DNA from: Bacillus sp. EAC
GTDB taxonomy: Bacteria > Bacillota > Bacilli > Bacillales > Bacillaceae_G
Assembly (NCBI RefSeq): GCF_002156875.1
Contig: NZ_NCSY01000001.1
Coordinates: 186,001 to 250,000 of the forward strand
Length of the DNA stretch: 64,000 nt
Direction: 5' to 3'
Numbering within the stretch: position 1 is the stretch's first letter; each line of letters starts with the position of its first letter. The notes under the pieces are model-generated. The model did no database searches. It worked only from the letters and a program-made list of their open reading frames with translations, and was not told the DNA's origin. The position numbers and the translations under genes were made by a program. Below are positions 35,162 through 43,839 of the stretch, one piece after another.

Positions 35162-35576
35162 ATTAATTTCCCCTCACTAAGTAAATTTATTGTCCAAATC
35201 TAACTTTCGACAAACTTTTTTGTAAATCCTCTAAACTACTTTAAATAATAGTATAAAATATATCTAGAAAATTTCCTAATCTTTTAATAGATTGTATTAG
35301 TTTAAGAACACAATAAAAAAATATCTAATTTACAAAGAATTATTCAACTTTAAGCTATTTCTTAGTTGGAATTAAGAAAGTGCACTTTTTTTAGATTATT
35401 GTCTTTGTAGAGTTTTTTAAAATTTAACTATAAATCTTGAAATCTCCATATTTAATAGAAACAACGTTTACAAATACAGCCAAAATTAAAGATTTTCTAA
35501 AATGGTATAAGACGTGAATTTAGTATATACTTATTTGACAGAATATTTAAATTCCAAAAAATGAAGGTGATTTGAA
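35162..35576. other. intergenic region without recognisable features
   Basis: A 415-base AT-rich gap between two divergent genes. I see no repeat copy, no frame with a binding site and no strong hairpin. It presumably holds the two promoters. TTGACA occurs near 35535 but without a -10 box before the EamA start. Confidence 0.5.
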
Positions 35577-36491
35577 TTGGGGAAAATGGAGATTAATAAA
35601 AAGGCTACGCTTAGCATTATTTTTGCAATGATTACCTTTGGTACAGTTGGATTTATTGCTCCAAAAACAGGACTTAAAGCAATCGACTTAGTATTTATTC
35701 GGTGCATATTTGCAAGTGTATTTTTATTTTTTGTCTGGTACACTACCGGGATTTATAAAAAAGAAATCTATCATAAAAAAGATATTCTATTATCATCATT
35801 TAGCGGAGTATTATTAGTTTTAAACTGGGTATTTTTATTTAAATCCTTCGAAAATTTATCAGTTACAATCTCAATTTCAATCTATTATTTAGCTCCTGTT
35901 ATTTTATTTTTAATCGGAAGTTTAATCTATAAGGAAAAAATAACACTTATTCCTTTAATCGGAGTACTAATTAGTTTTATAGGCTCGATCCTTTTATCTG
36001 GTCTAAATTCTGACTTTAATTTAAAAACTCTCTTCTCTTCAGGAGTTGTATGGGCATTTTTAGCCGCTATTTTTTACGGTTTCTTAATGATTGTAAATAA
36101 AGGTATTACAAAAACAAGCTCATACTTTACAACTTTAGTACAAACTACATTAGGCTTTTTATTACTAATACCATTTGTCAAATTTAATTCTTTTCTAAAT
36201 TTACATATCGAAAATTGGACTTTTATCATCATAATAGGTTTCGTTCATACCGGGATTATTTACGCATTATTCTTTGGTAATATTCGATTTTTACCGGCTA
36301 AAACAATCGCTGTTTTAACATTTTTAGATCCTGCTGTAGCAATTGTATTAGATACATTGATTACAGGATTTAAACCAACTTTACTTCAAATAATCGGAAT
36401 CATCCTTACTTTTTCGGGTATTGCTTTAATCATGCTTATTAATTCAAATAAAAATAAAACACAAAATTCTAACGAAAAAATTGCAAATTAA
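35577..36491 (+). CDS. EamA/DMT family transporter
   Basis: A 304-residue membrane protein with ten hydrophobic segments and two EamA repeats. Each repeat ends in a family block: ISIYYLAPVILFLIGSLIY in the first half and AVLTFLDPAVAIVLDTLI in the second. A TTG at 35577 follows AAGGTGA at good spacing. An ATG three codons later is a possible alternative. It is not closely similar to the EamA protein encoded at 16320, so the two are separate paralogues. The substrate is unknown. Confidence 0.88.
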   Translation: MGKMEINKKATLSIIFAMITFGTVGFIAPKTGLKAIDLVFIRCIFASVFLFFVWYTTGIYKKEIYHKKDILLSSFSGVLLVLNWVFLFKSFENLSVTISISIYYLAPVILFLIGSLIYKEKITLIPLIGVLISFIGSILLSGLNSDFNLKTLFSSGVVWAFLAAIFYGFLMIVNKGITKTSSYFTTLVQTTLGFLLLIPFVKFNSFLNLHIENWTFIIIIGFVHTGIIYALFFGNIRFLPAKTIAVLTFLDPAVAIVLDTLITGFKPTLLQIIGIILTFSGIALIMLINSNKNKTQNSNEKIAN

Positions 36492-36521
36492 GTAGTTTAA
36501 GTAAAAAGGATGACAACATTA

Positions 36522-36550
36522 TTGTCAAAATATACTAAAAGGACTATAAT
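36522..36550 (+). promoter_or_regulatory. sigma-A promoter of the antitoxin RNA
   Basis: TTGTCA, a 17-base spacer and a perfect TATAAT. Transcription would start near 36557 and run into the 3' part of the opposing toxin gene. No protein gene lies downstream on this strand to explain it. Confidence 0.8.
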
Positions 36551-36556
36551 ATAGTC

Positions 36557-36691
36557 ATAAAGAATATACTAAAAAGAGATGTGCTGCATACACATCTCTT
36601 CCGAGTAGTAATTGCAAAGTTGCTTTCCTCGGATCCAGTGAATATAGCCACCACATCCATTCGAGGGGTAGGGTGGTTATTTTCTTTTATT
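36557..36691 (+). ncRNA. antisense antitoxin RNA of a type I toxin-antitoxin locus
   Basis: An RNA of about 135 bases predicted from the promoter at 36522-36550 and a terminator whose stem TAGCCACC/GGTGGTTA (36645-36652 with 36672-36679) is followed by TTTTCTTTTATT. It overlaps the toxin stop codon and 3' untranslated region. Inside are two further hairpins (AGAGATGTG...CACATCTCT and CCGAG...CTCGG). Layout and size match RatA/SR4-type antitoxins, which pair with the toxin mRNA 3' end. Confidence 0.7.
36575..36599 (-). terminator. terminator of the toxin mRNA
   Basis: AGAGATGTG pairs with CACATCTCT. On the minus strand it is followed by TTTTTAG. Confidence 0.8.
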
Positions 36692-36787
36692 CAAAGAAAC
36701 GACGATACCGATTACGCTTAAGATTACGGATGCAGTAATACCAATACTTTGCATTATTAAAGTTGCAATCTCATAACCAGTCACCAT
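36677..36787 (-). CDS. type I toxin, holin-like hydrophobic peptide (TxpA/BsrG-like)
   Basis: A 36-residue product too short for standard gene lists. It is MVTGYEIATLIMQSIG, then a hydrophobic core and the basic tail SLNKRK, giving one membrane helix. This is the pattern of the Bacillus putative holin-like toxins related to TxpA, BsrG and YonT, including the M-V-T-x-Y/F-E start. The ATG at 36787 has a very strong site, GGAGGGGGGTGAT. An extended -10 box (TG-G-TAAAAT, complement of 36840-36847) lies upstream. Expression would be toxic to the membrane unless the antisense RNA on the other strand blocks it. Confidence 0.85.
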   Translation of the reverse strand: MVTGYEIATLIMQSIGITASVILSVIGIVVSLNKRK

Positions 36788-37162
36788 ATCACCCCCCTCC
36801 AACCGAAGAAAGGCACCTACCACAACTCTACTCTACCTAATTTTACCATAAGCTATGAAAAAATACCAGAATATACGTTCTGTTTTTTTACGAAATTCTA
36901 GATTTATTCTAAGGTTTAGATCTTAAAATATCTCCTACCTTGAAGCACTTCATTTGCTAGAATTTTCGTGCTATTCAATATTCTGAATCGCTACGTATAC
37001 CTTTTCTTTAAGAATTACCGCTTCTCACTCTGCGCGCCTAATTTATATTTCCCTACTCCTCATCTAAAAATATGAATTTTATTTCATTCTATTATTTTTC
37101 ATTACCCTTTCTCTTTTTAATTTAGAGTCCCCTTTATTTTTCAAAAAATTTTACTTTACAGT

Positions 37163-37208
37163 GAAATTAAATTTCTGTTTTTTATATTAAATCTTGAAAT
37201 TAAATTTC
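37163..37208. promoter_or_regulatory. two identical palindromes at the YngK-like gene promoter
   Basis: GAAATTAAATTTC occurs at 37163-37175 and 37196-37208, 33 bases apart, about three helical turns. The second overlaps a candidate -35 box TTGAAA (37194-37199), with TATAGA at 37216-37221. Candidate sites for an unidentified repressor. Confidence 0.5.
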
Positions 37209-37253
37209 ATTTTTTTATAGACAATACTTTCCAATTTTGATAGTTTTAAATTA

Positions 37254-37267
37254 TGAAAGCGCTACAA
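37254..37267 (+). promoter_or_regulatory. candidate cre (CcpA) site
   Basis: TGAAAGCGCTACAA fits 12 of 14 positions of the catabolite response element consensus. It lies between the -10 box and the start codon of a glycosidase-like gene, where CcpA could act as a roadblock. Confidence 0.4.
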
Positions 37268-37296
37268 AATTTAATAGAAAGCATGGTGGATAACTT

Positions 37297-38898
37297 ATGA
37301 AGAGAAGAAAAATTGGGAAATATGTTCTTGCTGTTACAGTTGGAGCATCACTATTATTACCACAAATTTCAACTGTAAGAGCAGAAACTACTTCACAGTA
37401 CACGGTTCCTCCAAAACATGAATTACGAGCTGCTTGGATTGCTTCAGTAACGAATATTGATTGGCCTTCAGCCACTGGATTATCTGTTATGCAGCAAAAA
37501 TCTGAGTTTATTAAACTATTAGATGATGTAGAGAAAATGGGTATGAATTCAGTAGTAGTACAAATTAAACCAACCGCTGACGCATTTTATCCATCCCAGT
37601 ATGGCCCTTGGTCTAAATATTTAACTGGTACACAAGGAAAAGATCCAGGATATGATCCACTTGCATTTATGGTTGAAGAAGCACATAAGCGCAATATCGA
37701 ATTTCATGCATGGTTTAATCCCTATCGAATTACAATGCCTCGTACTGCACTAGGTGATGCAACATTAGAGGACTTAAATTCTCTAGCAGAATCTCACCCT
37801 GCAAGAAAACATCCTGAATGGGTTATTCCTTATGGTAAGCAATTGTATTTTGATCCAGGTATTCCAGAAGCACGTCAGTTTATCATTGATGGCATCATGG
37901 AAGTGGTTAAGAAATATGATATTGATGCTGTTCATTTGGACGATTATTTCTACCCATATCGTATTGCTGGCAAAGAATTTCCCGACCAAGCAACCTATGT
38001 AAAATATGGTGAACATTTGTTTGCAAACAAAGATGATTGGCGCCGTGACAATGTAAATCAATTTGTAAAAGAAGTTCATGAAAGTATAAAAAAAGAAAAA
38101 AGTTATGTGAAATTTGGTATCAGCCCATTTGGTGTATGGCGTAATATTGCAAATGATCCAACTGGCTCAAATACAACAGCGGGACAAACGAATTTTGATG
38201 ATTTGTTCGCAGATACAAGAGAATGGATTAATAAAGAATACGTTGATTATATTACTCCGCAAATCTACTGGAATATTGGATTTGAACCGGCTTCTTACGA
38301 CATACTAGCAAATTGGTGGACTAAAGAAGTACAAGGTAAAAACGTTGATTTATATATTGGACAAGCAGATTACAAAATTAATGCCAATAATGAAGCTTGG
38401 GCTCTTCCAGACGAACTACCAAATCAGATCGCGTTAAATCGCTCTATTCCAGAAATAAAAGGAAGTATGCATTTTTCAATTAAAGACTTAAATAATAATC
38501 CACTTGGAATTAAGGATCGTTTAAGCCAAGATGTATATAAAACAAAAGCATTAATCCCTTCAATGCCTTGGATTGATGATCAAGCACCGAAGAAACCAAA
38601 ATTTGAAGGAGCTAAAAAATCATCAGAAGGCATTAAGCTTACAATAAATAATCATTCCTCTGATAAAGATACGGCATATTTCGTAGTCTATCGCTTCGAC
38701 GGAATGAATAAAGTTAATATAGAAGATGCTAGAAACATTTTAACTACTATACGAAAATCGGACTCTGGCAAAACGACGTATCTTGATACAACTGCGGACC
38801 AAAGCAAAGATTATACTTATGTCATTACTGCAGTAGATCGCATTCATAATGAAAGTAAAGAAAGCAAACAATTCAAAGTAAAAGGAAATAAAAAATAA
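37297..38898 (+). CDS. secreted GHL10-type glycoside hydrolase (YngK-like)
   Basis: A 533-residue protein. A Sec signal peptide occupies about residues 1-30 (MKRRKIGKYVLAVTVGASLLL, cleaved near VRAE). The catalytic TIM-barrel domain of the DUF187/GHL10 type spans about 40-345: HELRAAWIASVTNIDWP at the start, VQIKPTADAFYPS, EFHAWFNPYRIT, DIDAVHLDDYFYPY and FGISPFGVWRN. A C-terminal fibronectin III-like domain covers about 425-530. It resembles B. subtilis YngK. The family is thought to act on cell wall or extracellular polysaccharide, but the substrate is not known here. The upstream region carries paired palindromes and a cre-like site. Confidence 0.9.
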   Translation: MKRRKIGKYVLAVTVGASLLLPQISTVRAETTSQYTVPPKHELRAAWIASVTNIDWPSATGLSVMQQKSEFIKLLDDVEKMGMNSVVVQIKPTADAFYPSQYGPWSKYLTGTQGKDPGYDPLAFMVEEAHKRNIEFHAWFNPYRITMPRTALGDATLEDLNSLAESHPARKHPEWVIPYGKQLYFDPGIPEARQFIIDGIMEVVKKYDIDAVHLDDYFYPYRIAGKEFPDQATYVKYGEHLFANKDDWRRDNVNQFVKEVHESIKKEKSYVKFGISPFGVWRNIANDPTGSNTTAGQTNFDDLFADTREWINKEYVDYITPQIYWNIGFEPASYDILANWWTKEVQGKNVDLYIGQADYKINANNEAWALPDELPNQIALNRSIPEIKGSMHFSIKDLNNNPLGIKDRLSQDVYKTKALIPSMPWIDDQAPKKPKFEGAKKSSEGIKLTINNHSSDKDTAYFVVYRFDGMNKVNIEDARNILTTIRKSDSGKTTYLDTTADQSKDYTYVITAVDRIHNESKESKQFKVKGNKK

Positions 38899-38927
38899 CT
38901 TCACATATTTAACGGTTATGAATAATT

Positions 38928-38962
38928 AAAGAGCTTCCCTTAATACTAAGGAAGCTCTTTTT
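38928..38962. terminator. bidirectional terminator
   Basis: AAAGAGCTTCC pairs with GGAAGCTCTTT, followed by TTTC on the plus strand. It lies between the convergent glycosidase and recQ genes. Confidence 0.88.
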
Positions 38963-38990
38963 CTATATTATATGAAAATATATTTGTTTT

Positions 38991-41102
38991 CTAAACTCCA
39001 GACTTCATAATAACAGCTTTAATCATAAAATAACTAATATCTGAATGAAGCTCTTCTTTAATGGGTTTTAGCTTTTCACTACCAACAAGATTAATTACTC
39101 CTTGTATTTGTTCTTCTATATCATTTGGAACTAATTCATGCCAATTGAAATTTTCATCCTCTACTGCACTTTGAAGTATGTGGTTTTCTATTGTTACAGT
39201 ATTTAAACCTCTTTGTTTTGCTATATCTTTGATGGATAATCCATCCTTATAAGATTCATAGGATATTTGATGAGACGGTATTTTATCTTTTGTAGAGATA
39301 ATTGATGATTTGGATACCGTTTGTTCTATTTGATGCTCTTCTTTATATTTCTTTATTATCTCAATAAATTGTGCCCCAAATCTTTGTTGCTTTTGAATGC
39401 CTACTCCCTTTGCTAATAAAAACTCTTCTTCGGTGGTCGGAAGTAAATGACATAGGTCCTTTAACGTACTATCAGAAAAGACTACAAATGGTGGTACACC
39501 AAGTTCAGCTGCAATTTCTTTTCGCAATTTTCGAAGTAGATCAAATAACTCATCGTTTGAATTCGTCGATACAATTACAATTTCTTCTTTTTTCATTACT
39601 TGTACTTTATTTAAAAGTACTTCTCTTCCTTTATTTGTTACTCTCAATAAAGGAAATTTACCATCTGTCACGCCGATATATTGCTCCGAAGTTAAGAAGT
39701 CGATTAAATCACCAACATTTTTTAATGTTCGATTTTTCAACAATCCATAAGTTGTTAATTCATGGAAATTAAACTCTAGTAATTTTTTATTCGAAGACCC
39801 TGTTAATACTGAAGCAACCATCGTTTTGCCAAATCGCTCACCCATTCGAATAATACAAGATAACACAATTTGAGCATCAGTCGTTATATCAATCGCTGAA
39901 CGGTTATCAATACAATTACTACATTTTCCACATGAATGCTCATTATGATCGCCGAAATAATTTAAAATAAATGCCTGTAAACATGTTTCACAGTAACTAT
40001 AATCTTTCATCGATTGTAGTTTCTGAATTTCTTGCTTCTGCCTACCGAAATCATAAGTAGACTGTTCAATTAAAAACCTTTGAATTTGAACATCCTGAGC
40101 ATTAAAAAGTAAAATACATTCACTTTCCAACCCATCACGGCCAGCCCTTCCAGCTTCTTGATAATAACTTTCCATATTTTTGGGCATTTGGTAGTGTATA
40201 ACGTACCGCACATTACTTTTATCAATACCCATTCCAAATGCATTTGTTGCAACCATTACATTTAAATCATCCTGTAAAAATGCATCTTGTTGCATCGATC
40301 TTTCTGCATCGCTTAATCCCGCATGATATTTGCCTACAGATATTCCCTGCTTTTTTAATTGATTCATTACATTATCTACTTCTTTTCTTGTTGCAGCGTA
40401 GATGATACCAGATTCATTTTTATTTTGTTTTATATAGTTAGAAATAAAATCCAGTCGATTTTGCCCTTTAATTACTTTAAAGGATAAATTTTCTCTTTCA
40501 AACCCAGTTACAATTGCACTTTCTTCATCGATTCCTAATTGTGAACAAATGTCTGTTTTAACTTGGGGGGTTGCTGTTGCAGTGAGAGCAAGAATTGTTG
40601 GCTCCGATGGTAACTCTTGAATTAAATTTTTAATACGTAGATAGCTTGGTCTAAAATCATGTCCCCAAGATGAAATACAGTGAGCCTCGTCTACTGCCAC
40701 AAGTAAAATGGGTAAATTTTTCAATTCATTAATAAAGCTTTCTGATTCTAACCTCTCAGGTGCAACATACAGTATTTTATATTCTCCGTATCGTAAATCC
40801 ATTAATCTTTCATTTACTTCATTGTAAGAAAGTGAACTATTGATAAAAGTGGCTGGGATTCCAACTTGATGTAGAGAATCCACTTGATCTTTCATAAGAG
40901 AGATTAAAGGAGATATGACGAGGGTAACTCCTTGGAGGATGGTTGCTGGAATTTGATAACAAATCGACTTTCCACCACCTGTTGGCATAATACCAGCAGT
41001 ATGTTTACCTGACAAAACTCTTTCAATTATTTGCTCTTGTCCAATTCTAAAATTTTCATATCCAAAATATTTTTGTAAGTTTTTTCTTGCTATGGTTATC
41101 AT
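38991..41102 (-). CDS. recQ: RecQ family ATP-dependent DNA helicase
   Basis: A 703-residue 3'-5' helicase in DNA repair and recombination. Motifs in order: I (PTGGGKSICYQIPA near 41-54), II (VDEAHCISSWGHDFRP near 135), III (ALTATAT), IV-VI with SGIIYAATRKEV and QEAGRAGRDG. The RQC zinc cluster follows (Cys in YCETCLQ and CGKCSNC near 370-395), then a winged helix, an HRDC domain (about 515-590) and a C-terminal HTH_40-like segment (SIKDIAKQRGLNTVTIENHI). This is full length for the longer RecQ form. The ATG follows GGAGGAACGA. A YqxD-like gene lies 43 bases upstream. Confidence 0.96.
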   Translation of the reverse strand: MITIARKNLQKYFGYENFRIGQEQIIERVLSGKHTAGIMPTGGGKSICYQIPATILQGVTLVISPLISLMKDQVDSLHQVGIPATFINSSLSYNEVNERLMDLRYGEYKILYVAPERLESESFINELKNLPILLVAVDEAHCISSWGHDFRPSYLRIKNLIQELPSEPTILALTATATPQVKTDICSQLGIDEESAIVTGFERENLSFKVIKGQNRLDFISNYIKQNKNESGIIYAATRKEVDNVMNQLKKQGISVGKYHAGLSDAERSMQQDAFLQDDLNVMVATNAFGMGIDKSNVRYVIHYQMPKNMESYYQEAGRAGRDGLESECILLFNAQDVQIQRFLIEQSTYDFGRQKQEIQKLQSMKDYSYCETCLQAFILNYFGDHNEHSCGKCSNCIDNRSAIDITTDAQIVLSCIIRMGERFGKTMVASVLTGSSNKKLLEFNFHELTTYGLLKNRTLKNVGDLIDFLTSEQYIGVTDGKFPLLRVTNKGREVLLNKVQVMKKEEIVIVSTNSNDELFDLLRKLRKEIAAELGVPPFVVFSDSTLKDLCHLLPTTEEEFLLAKGVGIQKQQRFGAQFIEIIKKYKEEHQIEQTVSKSSIISTKDKIPSHQISYESYKDGLSIKDIAKQRGLNTVTIENHILQSAVEDENFNWHELVPNDIEEQIQGVINLVGSEKLKPIKEELHSDISYFMIKAVIMKSGV

Positions 41103-41145
41103 TCGTTCCTCCTTTTATGATTTCTTTATCTTCTTTTTTATTTTA

Positions 41146-41586
41146 CTATAAAGAAATTGAAGTAAGTAATTTTCTTAAGCTATTCTCGAAATTTGTATTA
41201 TCTTCTTTTTGACGTTTTTTAGGGCCTTTTACCCTTCCTCCTGCATTCCGAATCTTTTTTGAAACATAACGAGTATGTAATAGTGAATCAATATTTTCAT
41301 TTGTATAATAAAAGCCGTTTTGATTTATAACAAATGCTTGTTTTGACAATACCATTGCCGCTAAACCATAATCTTGAGTTATGACAATATCACCTTTTGA
41401 CACTCGATTTACTAAAGCAAAATCAACTGCGTCTGCCCCTTGAGAAATGACAATTGTTTCTGCACCTTCTCTTTCCATCGTATGAGCTGTGTCACATAGT
41501 AAAAGAACATCAATTCTATATTCTTTTGCAATTTGAATCGTTTCGTTTACGACCGGACATCCATCAGCATCAATTAAGATTTTCAT
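41146..41586 (-). CDS. UPF0178 family protein (YaiI/YqxD)
   Basis: A 146-residue member of the YaiI/YqxD family, a PIN-like fold without known biochemical role. Signatures are ILIDADGCPVVNE at the start, DTAHTMERE, GADAVDFALVN and TQDYGLAAMVL, and the C-terminal AGGRVKGPKKR. The start at 41586 is fixed by AAGGAGGAG. An upstream extension would run into the end of rluF. It overlaps the rluF stop by 17 bases, so the two are coupled. The conserved acidic residues suggest a nuclease, which is inference. Confidence 0.92.
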   Translation of the reverse strand: MKILIDADGCPVVNETIQIAKEYRIDVLLLCDTAHTMEREGAETIVISQGADAVDFALVNRVSKGDIVITQDYGLAAMVLSKQAFVINQNGFYYTNENIDSLLHTRYVSKKIRNAGGRVKGPKKRQKEDNTNFENSLRKLLTSISL

Positions 41587-42286
41587 AATTCTCCTCCTTT
41601 TCAAGCTGATCAATTAATGATTTAGTTTCTTCGGCTGACAAACTTCTCCATTTACCGATTTCTAGATCAGCTAAATTTAGTTTCATAATTCGAATTCTTC
41701 GTAGATTTATCACTTTATAACCAAAGCTCTTAGCCATTTTCCGAATTTGGCGATTCAGACCTTGTGTTAAAATAATTCGAAACGTAAACTCATTTATTTG
41801 CGATACTTTGCATTTCTTAGTAACTATATCCCCAATTAACACTCCGTTTGACATCCCTTTTATAAAATCATTATCAATCGGTTTATCAACAGTAACGATA
41901 TATTCTTTCTCGTGGCCATGTTCGCTATGTAAAATTTTATTTGCAATAGGACCATCGTTCGTAAGAATAATCAGACCTTCTGAGTCCTTATCTAAACGGC
42001 CTACTGGAAACAATCTGACTGGATAATTTATAAAGTCAATTATGTTTCCTTGAACGGTTCTCAAACCAGTGCATGTAATTCCAACGGGTTTATTCAAAAT
42101 AATATAATGATTTTCGGTTGATGGACTAATAACTTCCCCGTTGACCTCAATCACATCATTTTCTTCAACAATACTGTTTTTTTCCGCAATTACACCATTT
42201 ATTGTCACTTGACCTGATGCAACTAGTCTCTCAGCTGCACGTCTTGAGCAAAATCCTGCCGAGCTGATAAATACATTAATTCTCAA
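41570..42286 (-). CDS. rluF: 23S rRNA pseudouridine synthase RluF-like
   Basis: A 238-residue pseudouridine synthase of the RsuA/RluF family. An S4 RNA-binding domain covers residues 1-50 (MRINVFISSAGFCSRRAAERL), and the catalytic Asp lies in PVGRLDKDSEGLIILTNDG near 97. The later LTQGLNRQIRKMAKSFGYKVINLRRIRI motif is typical of RluF, which modifies 23S rRNA U2604 in E. coli. A TTG start follows GAGG with eight-base spacing. It is the first gene of a short unit with the UPF0178 gene and possibly recQ. Confidence 0.9.
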   Translation of the reverse strand: MRINVFISSAGFCSRRAAERLVASGQVTINGVIAEKNSIVEENDVIEVNGEVISPSTENHYIILNKPVGITCTGLRTVQGNIIDFINYPVRLFPVGRLDKDSEGLIILTNDGPIANKILHSEHGHEKEYIVTVDKPIDNDFIKGMSNGVLIGDIVTKKCKVSQINEFTFRIILTQGLNRQIRKMAKSFGYKVINLRRIRIMKLNLADLEIGKWRSLSAEETKSLIDQLEKEENYENLN

Positions 42287-42329
42287 TTGCCATTCCTCTT
42301 TTTTTAAACATTTATTTCATCATAACAAA

Positions 42330-42362
42330 AAGTGTTGTGACATAACAGCTATCACAACACTT
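42330..42362 (-). terminator. terminator of the pyroglutamate operon
   Basis: AAGTGTTGTGA pairs with TCACAACACTT. On the minus strand TTTTTG follows. It ends the five-gene pcp-pxp-ankyrin unit. Confidence 0.88.
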
Positions 42363-42370
42363 CTTCACAT

Positions 42371-42883
42371 TTAATTAACTTTTGCTGCCTCTTTTAAGAA
42401 TTGGACAAATTCAATATGATTCTGTTCTTCCGCAATTTGAATAGGTGTCTTTTCGGATTTATTTACAATTTGTTTTGCTCCATATTCAACTAATCGCTTT
42501 GCTATATGAATATTTCCTTCAAAGGCAGCAATATGTAAGGGAGTATGACCTTCACTATCAACTAGATTACAATCTGCACCATTTGTAAGCAAATAATCGA
42601 TGATTTCCATTGATTTCGCTCCAGCAATTCCAGCGTGAAGAGCAGTGTTTTTTGGGATAAACGGCAGTTTCGAATGAGAAATGGCGTTAATATTTGCCCC
42701 ATATTGTATGAGAGTTTTAACAACATCCACTTTACCATAGTGAGCAGCAATCCCAAGTAAAGTTAAACCATGTTCATTTTCTTCATTACTTAGTTCTGGT
42801 TTTCCACATAAAATTATCTCCACTTTATTACTGTCACCTAATTCAGCAGCCTCGAATAACACAGAAATTTCATTTGTCATCAT
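42371..42883 (-). CDS. ankyrin-repeat protein at the end of the pxp operon
   Basis: A 170-residue soluble protein made of about four ankyrin repeats: NEHGLTLLGIAAHYGKVDVVKTLIQYGA, then the ALHAGIAGAKSMEIIDYLLTNGA and TPLHIAAFEGNIHIAKRLVEYGA types. It has no signal peptide and no catalytic domain, so it most likely binds a protein. Its ATG overlaps the pxpC stop by four bases, which ties its synthesis to the 5-oxoprolinase genes. Its role there is not known. Confidence 0.85.
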   Translation of the reverse strand: MMTNEISVLFEAAELGDSNKVEIILCGKPELSNEENEHGLTLLGIAAHYGKVDVVKTLIQYGANINAISHSKLPFIPKNTALHAGIAGAKSMEIIDYLLTNGADCNLVDSEGHTPLHIAAFEGNIHIAKRLVEYGAKQIVNKSEKTPIQIAEEQNHIEFVQFLKEAAKVN

Positions 42884-43836
42884 ACTCTCTCCTTTAATCT
42901 ATCATTTCTTTCTATTTCTAAATGATCAATAAATTGTTTGAACTTCTTATTTCTTTTTCGGGCTTCTTCAAATTCAATGGATATTAAATTGAAAGAACTC
43001 CCTTCTTGTAATTGAACTATTTTCCATAGATCTGAGTAAATAACAGTACCCAATGTGATATACCCTCCAGTCGTTTGACTATCAGCAAGTAGGATAATTG
43101 GTTGTCCATTAGGTAAAAGTTGGATTGTTCCAAATGTTACACCCTCAGATAGAATATTTGATTCGATTTGTTGTAGACTTGTCTGAGTAGTTCTTAAATA
43201 CATTCCCATTCGATTACTAGATTCAACTATAAGTTCATCAAGCAATATAGCCTCTTTCACAAATTCTGGTATCTTTTCATAGTGACTACTTTTAATAAAA
43301 TGAACACATAATTTGTCATGGTGTTTAGGAATATATTTTCTAATTAATCCTATTTTTGTCGGTTTAAATGAAGTGTCTGTATTTCCATAAATAATCGTAT
43401 CATTTGTAAAATTAAGTCCAAAACCGGCAAGTAAATAAGAAGATTGACTGTCAAAATCTGATTTGCTATTAATTCCACCATGTACGGAAACATAAGCATA
43501 AACTCCACTTTTTGGTCCATTAAATGAGAGGAAATCTCCTTTGTTAACCACAATTACTTTATACATATCAACTAAATTTCCATTTATAGTTGCTGAAAGA
43601 TTTGCTCCTGTAATAACAATTGAAACATCATTTAGAGCCATTAAGACTGTTCCACCAATCGCAATTTCGATACTAGCCATATTTCTGGAATTTCCGATTA
43701 GTAGATTTCCAATTTGATATGCAAAGTGATCCATCGCACCTGATAAAGGGACTCCTAAATGTCTAAATTTTTCCCTACCACTATCTTGTATTGTAACTTG
43801 AACACCTTTTTTTAAAACTTTAAATATTGCTCTCAA
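42880..43836 (-). CDS. pxpC: 5-oxoprolinase subunit PxpC
   Basis: A 318-residue member of the KipA/PxpC (biotin-dependent carboxylase-like) family, the third subunit of the ATP-dependent bacterial 5-oxoprolinase. Family blocks: VQDSGREKFRHLGVPLSGAMD at the start in outline, GNSRNMASIEIAIGG, VYAYVSVHGGI and the late LLADSQTTGGYITLGTVI. A TTG start follows GGAGTG. It lies three bases after pxpA. With PxpA and PxpB it opens 5-oxo-L-proline to glutamate using ATP. The KipI/KipA pair was first described as a kinase inhibitor system, but here the full set with pxpA and pcp argues for the metabolic role. Confidence 0.92.
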   Translation of the reverse strand: MRAIFKVLKKGVQVTIQDSGREKFRHLGVPLSGAMDHFAYQIGNLLIGNSRNMASIEIAIGGTVLMALNDVSIVITGANLSATINGNLVDMYKVIVVNKGDFLSFNGPKSGVYAYVSVHGGINSKSDFDSQSSYLLAGFGLNFTNDTIIYGNTDTSFKPTKIGLIRKYIPKHHDKLCVHFIKSSHYEKIPEFVKEAILLDELIVESSNRMGMYLRTTQTSLQQIESNILSEGVTFGTIQLLPNGQPIILLADSQTTGGYITLGTVIYSDLWKIVQLQEGSSFNLISIEFEEARKRNKKFKQFIDHLEIERNDRLKERV

Positions 43837-43839
43837 TAC

